NCBI RefSeq assembly: GCF_001039355.2 | Contig: NW_019775925.1 | Location: 64,573 to 128,572 of the forward strand | DNA length: 64,000 nucleotides | Direction: 5' to 3' | Source: Lingula anatina | Taxonomy: Eukaryota > Brachiopoda > Lingulata > Lingulida > Lingulidae | Part shown: one piece after another, positions 31,497-43,500 of the stretch | Layout: the number at the start of each line of letters is the position of its first letter | Numbering within the stretch: the first letter of the stretch is position 1 | Notes under the pieces: generated by a model | The model's input: only the letters and a program-made list of their open reading frames with translations | Told to the model about the DNA's origin: nothing | Database searches by the model: none | Translations under genes and position numbers: made by a program

Positions 31497-33185
31497 CAAA
31501 AAAATGAAAAAAATAAAAGTAAATCGTTTGTTTTAGGTATGGGACGACGATTTAGCCAACTGTGACGCTCAGGCGTACGCCAACAGATGCATATGGGCCC
31601 ACGGAACCGTCGACCTCACCGGCTGCCCTTACGACTTCAGCACACCCCAGTACAGAGGTCAGAATCTATGGGCACGGACAGCCTTCTCGGCCCAGAAACC
31701 GACCAATCTGGCGACAAACGTCGTGGACAGTCTTCATGCAGAGAATCAATATTATAATTACGCTTCCAATACGTGTAACAATGGGAAAGTGTGTGGACAC
31801 TATACACAGGTAGGGGATGATGGTAATGATGGTTATCAAGTGTAACATAAATGAAAGTCCTAGGAATGGAAGTTCGGGCTCCCATATGATTAGTACAGGT
31901 TAGGGTTAGTTGGAGTGTTGGGGTTGGTATATGGGACATATGTTACCTGTACAATGTAATGGGAAGCGGACCACGGTTCCTAGCGGACTTCCATTCCTGT
32001 CACACTTGTAAACTAATTTGTGTAAACAAATGTTAAGTGCGTGTGTGTATTAGGAGGCGGGGGGGGGGGGTCTTTTATAAAAAAAGTGACAAAGAAATCT
32101 GTCGACTTGACCAAATTATTTCGACCTGCACTTATTTTAAAATTATTTTAGTGAGTTATTTAGTGTCCGCTTGGCTTAAACAAAGCAGCAAAGATGAGAA
32201 CTGTTATTTGTGTATAGTACACTGTATGTACAGTGTATGTCGATCCCGAGGAAATGTTGTACAATTACTCTGAGCTACATGTATTCCTCGTTCCTGTCAC
32301 ATTCCAGCTTGTATGGGCCAACAGTTATCGCCTGGGATGTGGTATCGCTTACTGCACCACGGGATCGCCATTTGCACAGTCCCAAAATTGGTGGAATGTC
32401 GTTTGTCACTATTTCCCTGGGTGAGTATGAGCGTGCGCTCGTGCGTGCATGCGTGTGTGTGTCAGCGTTATGTGTCTGTGTGGCTGTGAGTGCGTACACG
32501 TTCGTGTGTTTGTGTGCGTTTGAAGCGTATTTATGTTAGTCCACGCTAGGGGTATGTGTGAGTATGTTGCATATGTGTGTGTGTGTGTTATGCGTTCTTT
32601 GCTCGTGTACTGGTCACATATCGTGTACATGTCTATGTGAGTGCATATAATGGTACAAATATTCAAATGTCCTATATACACGAGGATGTAACTAACAGAC
32701 TATTACAAAATCTAAGTGCGTTGATCTACATATCATGCTTTTTGAATAAATAGGTTTGTGTTAAGGTAAAATACTATTTTATATGGTAAATGCGACCCAT
32801 CTGTGACTATAACTTATTGTTTTATTAATTGTGTTTATAAAGAGGTAACTACCAGGGCCAGAAACCATACAAGAGTGGTCAAGGCTGCAGTCAGTGTCCA
32901 TCAGGATCTGGGGGATGTTCCAATGACGGGAGACTCTGTAGTAAGTAGAAGACAGAAATAATGTGAATGCCAATATTACTGGAATGTTTTATTATTTATT
33001 TATTTATTTATTGGACGAGGCTACAAGCACAATTTACAGAGACTATATAACTTTCACAATACAATGTCTTAGGATGATCGACCTTCGGTGTCGGTTTCAT
33101 AGAAAACTATCTTATGTATTTTTTTTTTCGTTTTGTCTTTTAGTTTCCTCATACGAATGTACTATGAACCCATCAGCTTGTGGTG
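28473..33185 (+). CDS. Signal peptide, propeptide and CAP domain exons
   Basis: Exons 1-7 of the CAP-EGF gene. The CAP motifs are HNFHR (53-57), AENQYYNY, CGHYTQ-LVW across the exon 4/5 border (156-164, CAP1) and VVCHYFPGGN (CAP2). The hydrophobic core ends at IDA (24). Mature protein after RAKR would begin QANCACP. Oddity: the usual GENL is GQNL (Glu to Gln), one of the four residues that form the CAP cavity. After CAP2 comes a Cys-rich hinge (GCSQCP, GGCSNDGRLC) and the small exon SYECTMNPSACGG. Every exon border keeps the frame. A MITE (31837) and a SINE-like repeat (31249) lie in its introns. Confidence 0.88.
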
Positions 33186-36100
33186 GTAAGTGCAACGTTT
33201 ATATATATCATATTTTTAGTCACAAATGTGCTAACTCAGTCTAAAAGTGAATCAAGGAAATCCAACTCGGGTTTTCTAAAGAATTTCAAAGTAAGAAGAG
33301 TTTTTTATGGATAACGTGACAAGGAACAAAGCGAATCAGCATTCGCGAGGACGTATGGAATCCACGTAGACAACTTGCAAGTTACTGCCATCTGACGGTC
33401 GCAATAAAATACAGCTAGAGATCTAAACATCTCTTTTATAACTGATATGTTCCAAAGAGGCTATCGCGAAAAAAGTTCACAAGGAGTTGGCCCCTTTTAA
33501 GAGTGATAGTTGTACATAAGATCTTATTATCACTCATTTCTATAGGCCTATACCTGAATTTTAAACCAGCAAGGATTTATCCTAACAGTGGCGGATTTGG
33601 CGGTGTCAGGGAGGTCCTGATCCCCCATTTGATTTCTGAAAAAAATCACACCAATGGTCCCATCTTGAAATTAGAATGTTGACTAGCTGAATTATAATTC
33701 TAAAACGCACCAAATGGCAGTGTTCGCCTTCTAAAATAACAGAAAATTTCGGGTCCCTTCACCCGAACCCCACGCCAGGGGTGGGGGTGGGGGGGGGGTT
33801 GGCTTTTTATCCACGGACCCCCCCCCCCTTTTTAAATAATCCTGGATCCGCCCATGCCTAATAGTACATATACATGAAAATGAATGATTTTCACGTTCTC
33901 ACGACATACTTTTTTAATTTGAGAATGTTTGAGCAAACGTTATAAACCTCTAGCGCTCAAGTGGATCTTAATTGACTCCATATATTGTGTCCTATTAGTA
34001 TAATACAAATACTGCACTTATGTAATTACAGGTGGTGGATGCAACAAACAATGTGTGAATGGAAACCTCAATACTCAAACTTGTACGTGTATCTGCAACC
34101 AGGGTTGGACTGGGACTTTGTGTGACCAACGTAAGTATATGTGATATTCTTTGGGATACATGCCATGAAGTGTAAACGTTTTAAGACCCATCTACACGCC
34201 CTATTATTGGCATCCCCCGAAAGATCTTCCAAGTATTGTTAATCATTTTCACAACTTATCACATAATGTATAATGAAGTGCTTGCATAACCATTTATTTA
34301 CTGTTTACTTTAACAATATGAAACACTATTTTTTGTGTTTGTAAAGATTTACCGTTGCATCTCTTCGTAATTTACCTTTTCAGAGGTCTGTACCAAAAAC
34401 TGCGGTGTGAACGGATATCTCAATTCTCAAAGTTGTACGTGTATCTGCAATCAGGGTTGGACCGGAACTTTGTGTGACCAGCGTAAGTATATGTGATATT
34501 CTTTGTGATTATTTTCATAAAGTGCTATCTTTTTTGTCATCCACTCACATTACGGTTGCGGCATGTATTTCGTACTGGCTGTCACAGTTTTTGACTTAAC
34601 TTTTAACCTGTAACTTTTAAGTCTTTTAATCAACTTCGCAACTTATCGTTCAGTTATGAAATGTGTTCTTGTCCATTTATCTTTTAATTACTCGATACAT
34701 TTGAGAAGATGTCTATGGGCTCATTTCCTATGAAATTAAAGTTCATTATACGTAGATAGATACAAATCCGCGGGGACCCTTGCTGAATACAATCAGATTA
34801 ACATATTATCAAGCCCACTCCTGACGTAAAGTTGAATGCGTAAAATGTGAGAATCGATCTGCGTAGAACAACAGTTTCATTGGAAATGACCCCTTTTAGT
34901 TTGAAAAGACTGACCGTTACATTTTTTTCTTAAATTTATCTTTTTCAGCGGTTGGGGGTGGTTGTACCAAAAATTGTGGTGCGAACGGATACCTCAACAC
35001 TCAAACGTGTACGTGTATCTGCAACCAGGGTTGGACTGGGACTTTGTGTGACCAACGTAAGTGGTATTCTTTGAGACCCCTGTTATAAAGTTTGAACGTT
35101 TAAGCATCCATCGGTTCTACATCTACAGCTTGTATTTTTTACAGATGTTGAATAAACATTTATTATTTTATATTTTGAAGTTTCTTTGCCATTTTTAAGA
35201 CTTATCACTCAATTATAAAATCTTTTTGTTAAATCAGTGACTAAAGTTCATTTTTATTTTACTTTATACCTTTGAAAAGTCAGCATGTTGTTAAAAAAGA
35301 TACATTGTCGCATTTCATTCAAAAGTTACCTTTTTTCAGAGGTCTGCAACAAAAACTGCGGTGCGAACGGATACCTCAACACTCAAACTTGTACGTGTAT
35401 CTGCAACCAGGGTTGGACCGGAACTTTGTGTGACCAGCGTAAGTGATGTTCTTTAAAATCCCTCGTCATAAAGTTTAAAGGTTTAAGCATTCACCTACGT
35501 TTTTGTATCTGGCTCTTCTGTTTACAACTGTTAAATAATCATTTATTCTTTTATACTTGTATTTTACTGCTTAACTCTCATTTATTCAATGTGTACGTTG
35601 TAGATCAGAATTATTTTAGTTCGTACATTTGAAATCAGCGTGTTGTTTTAAAAGATAAAATAGCCACATTTCATTCAAAACTCCCTTTTTCAGAGGTCTG
35701 CAATAAAAACTGTGGCGCGAACGGATACCTCAATTCGCAAACTTGTACGTGTATCTGCAACCAGGGATGGACCGGACCTCTATGTGACCAGCGTAAGTAC
35801 ATGTGATAACATTTGAGATGTATGTCACAAAGTGGAGCTGTTTGTTTTGTTATATAGAGGATGAACCTCACATTAATTTAAAACTGAATTTTTCAGAGAC
35901 CTGTACCAAAAATTGCGGTGTGAACGGATATCTCAATTCTCAAACTTGTACGTGTATCTGTAACCAGGGTTGGACTGGGACTTTGTGTGACCAGCGTAAG
36001 TACATGTATATGTGATATTCTTTGGGGTCTATGTCGTGAAGTGTAAACACTGTTTGGCGTTGCTTTTGACAGTTCTTAAATAAACTTTTGACCTTCAACT

Positions 36101-37478
36101 TTTAAATTTGTTAATCAAGTTAAACAATTTCAGTTATTCAGTTATTAAATATGTGCATTTTCATTTATATTTTATCTTCTTTTTAAATTTGAGAAGACTT
36201 TTTTTGTTTGAGAAGATGGGCCGAAATTTCATCCAAAATTAACCTTTTTTCAGCGGTCGGGGGTGGTTGTACCAAAAACTGCGGTGCGAACGGATACCTT
36301 AATTCTCAAACTTGCACGTGTGTTTGCAACCAGGGATGGACTGGGACTTTGTGTGACCAACGTAAGTTGTATTTATTCTTTGTGATCATATGTCATGAAA
36401 TGTTAACTTTTTAGATCAAGTTACGGTTCTGTATTGTACATGTGCATCGTCTTTTAAATCAGTTCTTGATTAATCTTGTGGCATGAATCATTTTATCTAT
36501 TAAGTATGTAAGTATACCCATTTACGCCTTACTTGTAAGTTTGAGAAGTCATCGTTTTGTTTAAGAAGCTGAACCTTTACATTTCAATCGTTAATTGCCC
36601 CTGTATGTTGAAATTATCTACCAGTATCTGTCGTTGATTTCCATATTCATCGAAAAATTTAAATACTGATAAAGATATTAATCTTCTAGGATCATTTATA
36701 AATGAAATAGCTAATAAACTCTATTTAATCAAAGGATCCATAGTTTTTTAACCAATACATCCGAACAATATCTTTTATTACCGTTACGACAGAAGTTTTA
36801 ACTGTTAAAACAATCACATATCTATTTAATAACAAATTAAGCCACAAATGTTTTTACAGGGGTGTGTAACAAGCAGTGCGTGTATGGCACCTTGGATAGC
36901 CAGTCTTGTACCTGCAACTGCTTCCCGAGGTGGGGAGGAGCTCTCTGCGACCAATGTAAGAGATTTTTGACACATTTATTATTGATTTATTTTTCTGGAT
37001 ATTTTGCGTCATTGTTTTGGAACAAAGGGGACAGCTTTTGCTCTCTGCGAGATACATCTTATTTTACATTGTCCTTTTCCCCTTAATGCTAGACTACTAT
37101 CCTGGTGCATGTTACTACTCCACATTTTAAAACATTTTTCTTTATTCTATTTTATTGTTTTTTATTATTTTTTTATTCAATTCAAATTTATTTATTGGTC
37201 TTCTTTATTTTTTATCGATTTCTGTATTTGTTTATTTTATTTCTTTGGCACGCAGACATGCCAAAATAAGACCTTATAAAATTTACACTGGTTCGCGTTA
37301 ATTTCAAGAAATATCACTTTGGCTTAAAATGCGTTTTTTCCATTCAGATTTAGGGGGTGGATGTAATAAACAATGCATACACGGCTACCTGGACTATCCA
37401 AGGTGTACTTGTGTGTGTCAAACCGGCTGGACGGGACCGACCTGTAACCAAAGTAAGTTTGGGATTATAACGAGATGT

Positions 37479-37514
<36 letters not shown>

Positions 37515-40500
37515 TAACTAACAATCAATAACATACATTGGCTTGACGGTTTGTTATGCTGTTTTAGCGCCAAATTTGACCTCGTATTTGACCTTGGATT
37601 ATGTTTATATGTATAATGTTTATTCCTGTTGAGCTGTTGCATGTAACTTATATTTTGTCATGGCATTTTAAGGCATATTGTTATTAACGCTTTCTTATCT
37701 AACGATAGTTATGGTTAATAAACGTACATATATATTGTTAACATATGATTCCAGGAAAATCTTCAGCTTGTAACAAAGAATGCAAACATGGTTTTCTGAG
37801 AACATCTGACTGTAAATGTATATGCAACGATCTGTGGATGGGTGAACTTTGTGACAAGAGTGAGTTGATATAACAATGTAAAGAACTTTTTTTGAGGGGG
37901 GGGGGGTATTTTGGCAATAATACTTTGATCATTCAATTATCTTAAACTAAAATTGCGTCCAACGTTATTAAACCAATTCATGTTTAACACAATATTCATT
38001 ATCAAATAGCTTTTCTGTTGTTTCATATTTTGCCATAACATTCTGAGTCTTGTTGGCTTTTCTTAACGCTTTATTCTTTATTTAAAGAAAGCCTTAATGC
38101 CTCATTACTGCATCTGCTAAGTCCCAGCAATCACAGAAAGTTCGTTATTATAACGTTATTTGGTTATATAAACGCTATGGTAATGTTAAGACGTTCTGTA
38201 TTTGCTGGGGTAAAACTACTAAACGTACAGATATTTTAACACTTTTTAGGGGAATCTTCAGTGTGTACCAAAGAATGCAAACATGGTTTTCTGAGAACAT
38301 CTGACTGTAAATGTATATGTGACGATCTTTGGACTGGTGAACTTTGTGACAAGAGTGAGTTGAAATAACAATTTACTGTGTAGAATTAGAATTTTTGTGC
38401 TTTCTTTTATTTGGCGATTAATATTTTTATTAATAGATATTTTTAACAAAATGCTATAATTGTATTAAGCTGTGTTTTTTTAATGCAATAGTCATTATTT
38501 ATTTGCTTTTATGTTTCATTATTTGGAACAAAATTTCAAGATTTTTTTCTTTTCTCAGCAGTCTTTTCTACAAGCTTTTATTAATTAAACTAATAAAAGT
38601 TTTCTGCATCTGCTTATTTAAAATATTTCAATGCGTGTTTTAGGGGAATCTTCAGTGTGTAACAAAGAATGTCAACATGGCTTTTTGAGAACATCTGACT
38701 GTAAATGTATATGTGACGATCTGTGGACGGGTGAACTTTGTGACAGGAGTGAGTTGAATAACAATGTGTAGAACTTGATTAATTGATTAATATTTTACTT
38801 ACTTAGTTATCTTTAGCAAAATTGCGTCCAACTGCATTATGTCAAATTTGGCTTAACATGTTAATAATTATTAATACGCTTTTTGTATTTTTTTGTAATA
38901 ATATATATATAGACTTGTCTGTTTTTAACGCCTTTTTATCCAAGTTCAATTAATGAACAATTCCCTCATGACGGTATCTGCAAATTTAGGTAATACCACC
39001 TAAAATACAGATAGTTAAACGTATGTTTCCAGGAGAATTTTCAGCTTGTAACAAAGAATGCAAATATGGCTTTTTGAGAACATCTGACTGTAAATGTGTA
39101 TGTGACGACTTGTGGACCGGTGAACTTTGTGACAGGAGTGAGTTTAAATGTGTAGAATTTTTGTGCTTTCTTTTATTTGGCGATTTATAATTTTGTTCAT
39201 AGATATTTCTAACAAAGTGCTATGTTTGTATTAAGCTAAGTTTTGTTTAACACAATAGTCATTATTTTGTTGCTTTTATGTTTCATAATTTGGAACAAAA
39301 TTGCAAGACGTTTACTTTTCTTAACGGGCTTTTTACAAGCTTTTATTAATTCAGCTAAAAAAGTTCCCTGCATCTGCTTATTTAAAATATTTCAACATGT
39401 GTTTTAGGGGAATCTACAGCTTGTAACAAAGAATGTCAACACGGCTTTCTGAGAACATCTGACTGTAAATGTATATGTGACGATCTCTGGACGGGTGAAC
39501 TTTGTGACAGGAGTGAGTTGAAATAGCAAGGCGTAAAACTTTTGTATTTCTTTTTTACTTTTGATGTTTTGCTCATTTAAAATGTGTCTAATTGTATTAT
39601 GCCAATTTTTGCTTGACATGTTTGTTTGTCGTTATATTAATAAGCTTTTGCATTGACTAATGACATTTCAAGGCTTGTTTGTTTTTTAACGCTCTTTAAT
39701 CAAGCTTTGTTAATTCATTTAATCAAAAATTGCTTTATGTCAGCAACTCCTAATTTATGTATTACTACCAAACATACAGATATTTCAACACGTCTTTTAG
39801 GAGAATCTTCAGTCTGTAACAAAGAATGTCAACACGGCTTTCTGAGAACATCTGACTGTAAATGTATATGTGACGATCTGTGGACGGGTGAACTTTGTGA
39901 CAAGAGTGAGTTGAAATAATGAGTAGAACTTTGTGCTTCCTTTTGTTTGGCGATTAATATTTTGCTTATATAATTGTTTTAAACAAACAAGCGTCTAATT
40001 GAATCAAACCTTTTCTTGTTTAATATATTAGTAATACTTTTTGTAGCTTTCTATAGTTCTTTTTTTGTAATTGATATTTGAGCCTCGTTTGCATTACTTG
40101 ACGCTTTCTAATCAAGATTTTGATATTACAACTTAAAGGCAGTCTCCTCATTTCAGCATCTAACATTTTAAATTACACTAGTTGACGTACAAATATTATT
40201 AACACGTTTCAGGGGAATCTTCAGCTTGTTACAAAGAATGCAAATATGGCTTTCTTAGAACATCTGACTGTACATGTATATGTGACGATTTGTGGACGGG
40301 TGAACTTTGTGACAGGAGTGAGTTGAAATAATAGCGTGTAGAACTTGAGCATATTTGGGTGATTAATATTGTGCTCATTCAATTATCTTTAACAAAAAAT
40401 ACGTCTACTTGTATAATGCCAAAATTTGCTTGAGATATTAGTCATAATTAATATGCTTTTGATATTTTGTATAAAATATAGAGACTTGTCTGTTTTAACG

Positions 40501-43500
40501 CTTTTTATCAAATTTCAATTAATAAAAACTTCTCGCATGACAGCATCTGCAAATTGATGTAATGCCACCTAAAATACAGCTGTTTTAACACGTTTCCAGG
40601 CGAATCTTCAGCTTGTAACAAAGAATGTCAACACGGCTTTCTGAGAACATCTGACTGTAAATGTATATGTGACGATCTGTGGACGGGTGAACTTTGTGAC
40701 AAGAGTGAGTTGAAATAATAAGTAGAACTTTGTGTGCTCTCTTTTGATTGGCGATTAATATTTTGCTTATTTAATTATCTTAAACTAAAATGCGCATAAT
40801 TGAATTATGGCATTTCTTGCTAAATATATTAGTCATATTTTTTAGCTTTTCTTGGTTCATTTTTTTTTTTTTTTTTGTAATTGAATTTGAGACTTCTTTG
40901 CTTTACGTAATGCTTTCTAATCAAGGTTTTGATATTTCAACTTAAAAGCAGCCTCCTCATTTCAGCATCTAATAATATAAGCTATTCTTCTTAACATACA
41001 AATATCATTAATATGCGTTTTATAGGGGAATCTTCATTATGTACCAGAGAATGCAAATATGGCTTTCTGAGAACATCTGACTGCAAATGTATATGTGACG
41101 ATCTCTGGACTGGTGAACTTTGTGACAAGAGTGAGTTATAATATCACCAGTTTGATATAACAAGCCATCAAATACTTTCTGAATGCTAACGTAATGAATA
41201 TCCGTCAACACATTCACATATTTACATATACATGCACGCACTCCCCCCTCCCCTCCACACACACGCATACTTCTATAATGTCTGTCGCACGCACAATCAC
41301 TGCTATGGAGTGGTCGTAAAAATAACTTGGATTTCAGTTATTTTTTATTTACTTCCATTCATTTGCAATTATCATTTATTTATTTATTTATTTATGCGTT
41401 CACAGGTCTAACTCAAAATGCATGCCTTGCGAGCTAACTTACAACTAAGCATAATCTACAGGTATTTATAGTCACTCGCGTGATTAATGCCATCACATTA
41501 GTGTTTTTATAACACTAATTGTAAACGGTGCTTTGTTACAGGGGAATCGCAGAATACTAGTGACTGCAGAAAGGAATGCCAACATGGCTGGCTAAGACCG
41601 TCTGACTGTACATGTGTTTGTGATGACCTTTGGTCCGGCGAGCTATGTGATATGTGTAAGCTTTGCGTGACCCCGAGTGATGAAGATAGCTCCTCAGAGC
41701 TACATGTATACATGTGCATAAATGCTTTAATTCGCTGTACTCAGGACACTAACATAACGTTTAGTTAACTTTGGTTTTGATTTCGATTTAGCACATTTGC
41801 GCTGTTGTTTAATTTCTTTAATGTTTAAACTGCCTTTCATTATGTCTTGCTTAAAAGTGTGGGAGTCGATGGAAGGCTTTCAAAGAAAATCTGAATGTTT
41901 CAGCTGATTCAACTCCCTGCAATAAGACGTGTGGAGCCCATGGTTGGCTCCGGATCTCCGACTGCGCATGCGTGTGTGATGACCTGTGGAATGGTGTACT
42001 ATGCGACAGGTGTAAGCATAGCTTATGTGGTTTTAACGATATGGGGCAAATTTAACGCAGGCAAATGCGATAAAACGCTTATTTAACTAGCTCACGTTAT
42101 TTTTTTCATTACTAAAAGCATAACTGCCTTCATTGGCTTGTGTTTTACAAAAGTCGTGCACAGGCTTTGATTTAATTTTGTTTTTGTAAAGATTTGAATA
42201 TGTATTAGATTGCTAACATAGGCAGAATTGTTTTAACGCCATGATTGTGCTATGTAAAATGCTTCTTATACTTACGTATTGTCTTATTTCTCACCAACCA
42301 AAAAGAGTAAGTGTCAATTACCTGTGAAACGGTAGACATTGCCTCCTCAGTCAAAAACTGCATTGCAACTATGTCCAAAAACAGAAGCACTAACGACAGC
42401 AGTAACTGAATTATTTTTGTGTTTCAGGCAGGAGTGAAATTACCTCAGGGATAAACCGGTGTATATCATGAATCATATACACGTTTTCTTATTAGTGGCT
42501 GTCTGAGACCCGTTTCCAATTCAGACGAGTGTCCCACCCGGTACCTCTACGGTACGAGCCTGGTTCTCCCAGGGTGTTTAATATTTATAGATCACGCGTG
42601 ATTGTCTCATATTATTTCCTCTTTGCTTACAGGGGAGTGTCCGAACCAATGTGTACGTGGCACACAACGGCCAGACTGCAGTTGTCAATGTCCACCCGGA
42701 TGGACAGGGCTTGATTGCAATACCCCAAGTACCAGTGAGTATCGAACATGTGGAGGGTGTTTTAAAAACCTTGACAAATTTTGCAAAAAAAAAAGATCGA
42801 GTGCAAATTTTTATTTACTTTGAAATATCTTTAATCGGATATGCACGCAGTTGCAAACCAATAAATATATTATGTTTTTAGTGTGTCAGAAGAACTGCGG
42901 TCCACATGGAACCTTGCACGTGCCAAGCTGCACGTGTCGCTGCGAGCCTGGTTGGAGAGGAGCGCTCTGCACTCAACGTGAGTTGACGACAATACATCAG
43001 ATGTGTTGTCTTTTACTGTATAAATAACTTGGATTAAGGTCTGTTTTCGAGATTAATTCGCACTAAAATGGATGATTAATTATTTCTTGATTAATTTCAC
43101 ATCGCATTGGTCGTCCGAAGTAGACTGGATTTGTGTGAACGACGTGTATTCTTTTACACACATACAGGGTACATTTACGTACACACACTAACACACACTC
43201 ACACTTCAGTCTCACCTACATATGTAGCAGAAAATGTGACTTCACCCGTGTATTTGATGCTAAATGAATTGTTCTTCCAGAATTAGGAGTGTGCACCAAA
43301 ACGTGTATGAATGGCGTCGTGAACCCTGCCACGTGCACCTGTCTCTGCTACCCCGGATGGACCGGTCCCACGTGCTCCCAACGTGAGTGAAACTAACAAA
43401 ACGTTCAGATGTTCAAAGCACGTGCACAATAAAAGCAAAATATACCCACAAGTGAAAAGTATTCACCTCATGTGTGCCTTATGATAGTTTAAGATTAGAG

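Noticed and set aside
37755-41130. Regularly spaced near-identical 105-bp units, superficially like a CRISPR or satellite array
   Set aside because: Each unit is an open reading frame with splice acceptor and donor, and the spacers are related introns; it is an exon array in an animal gene.
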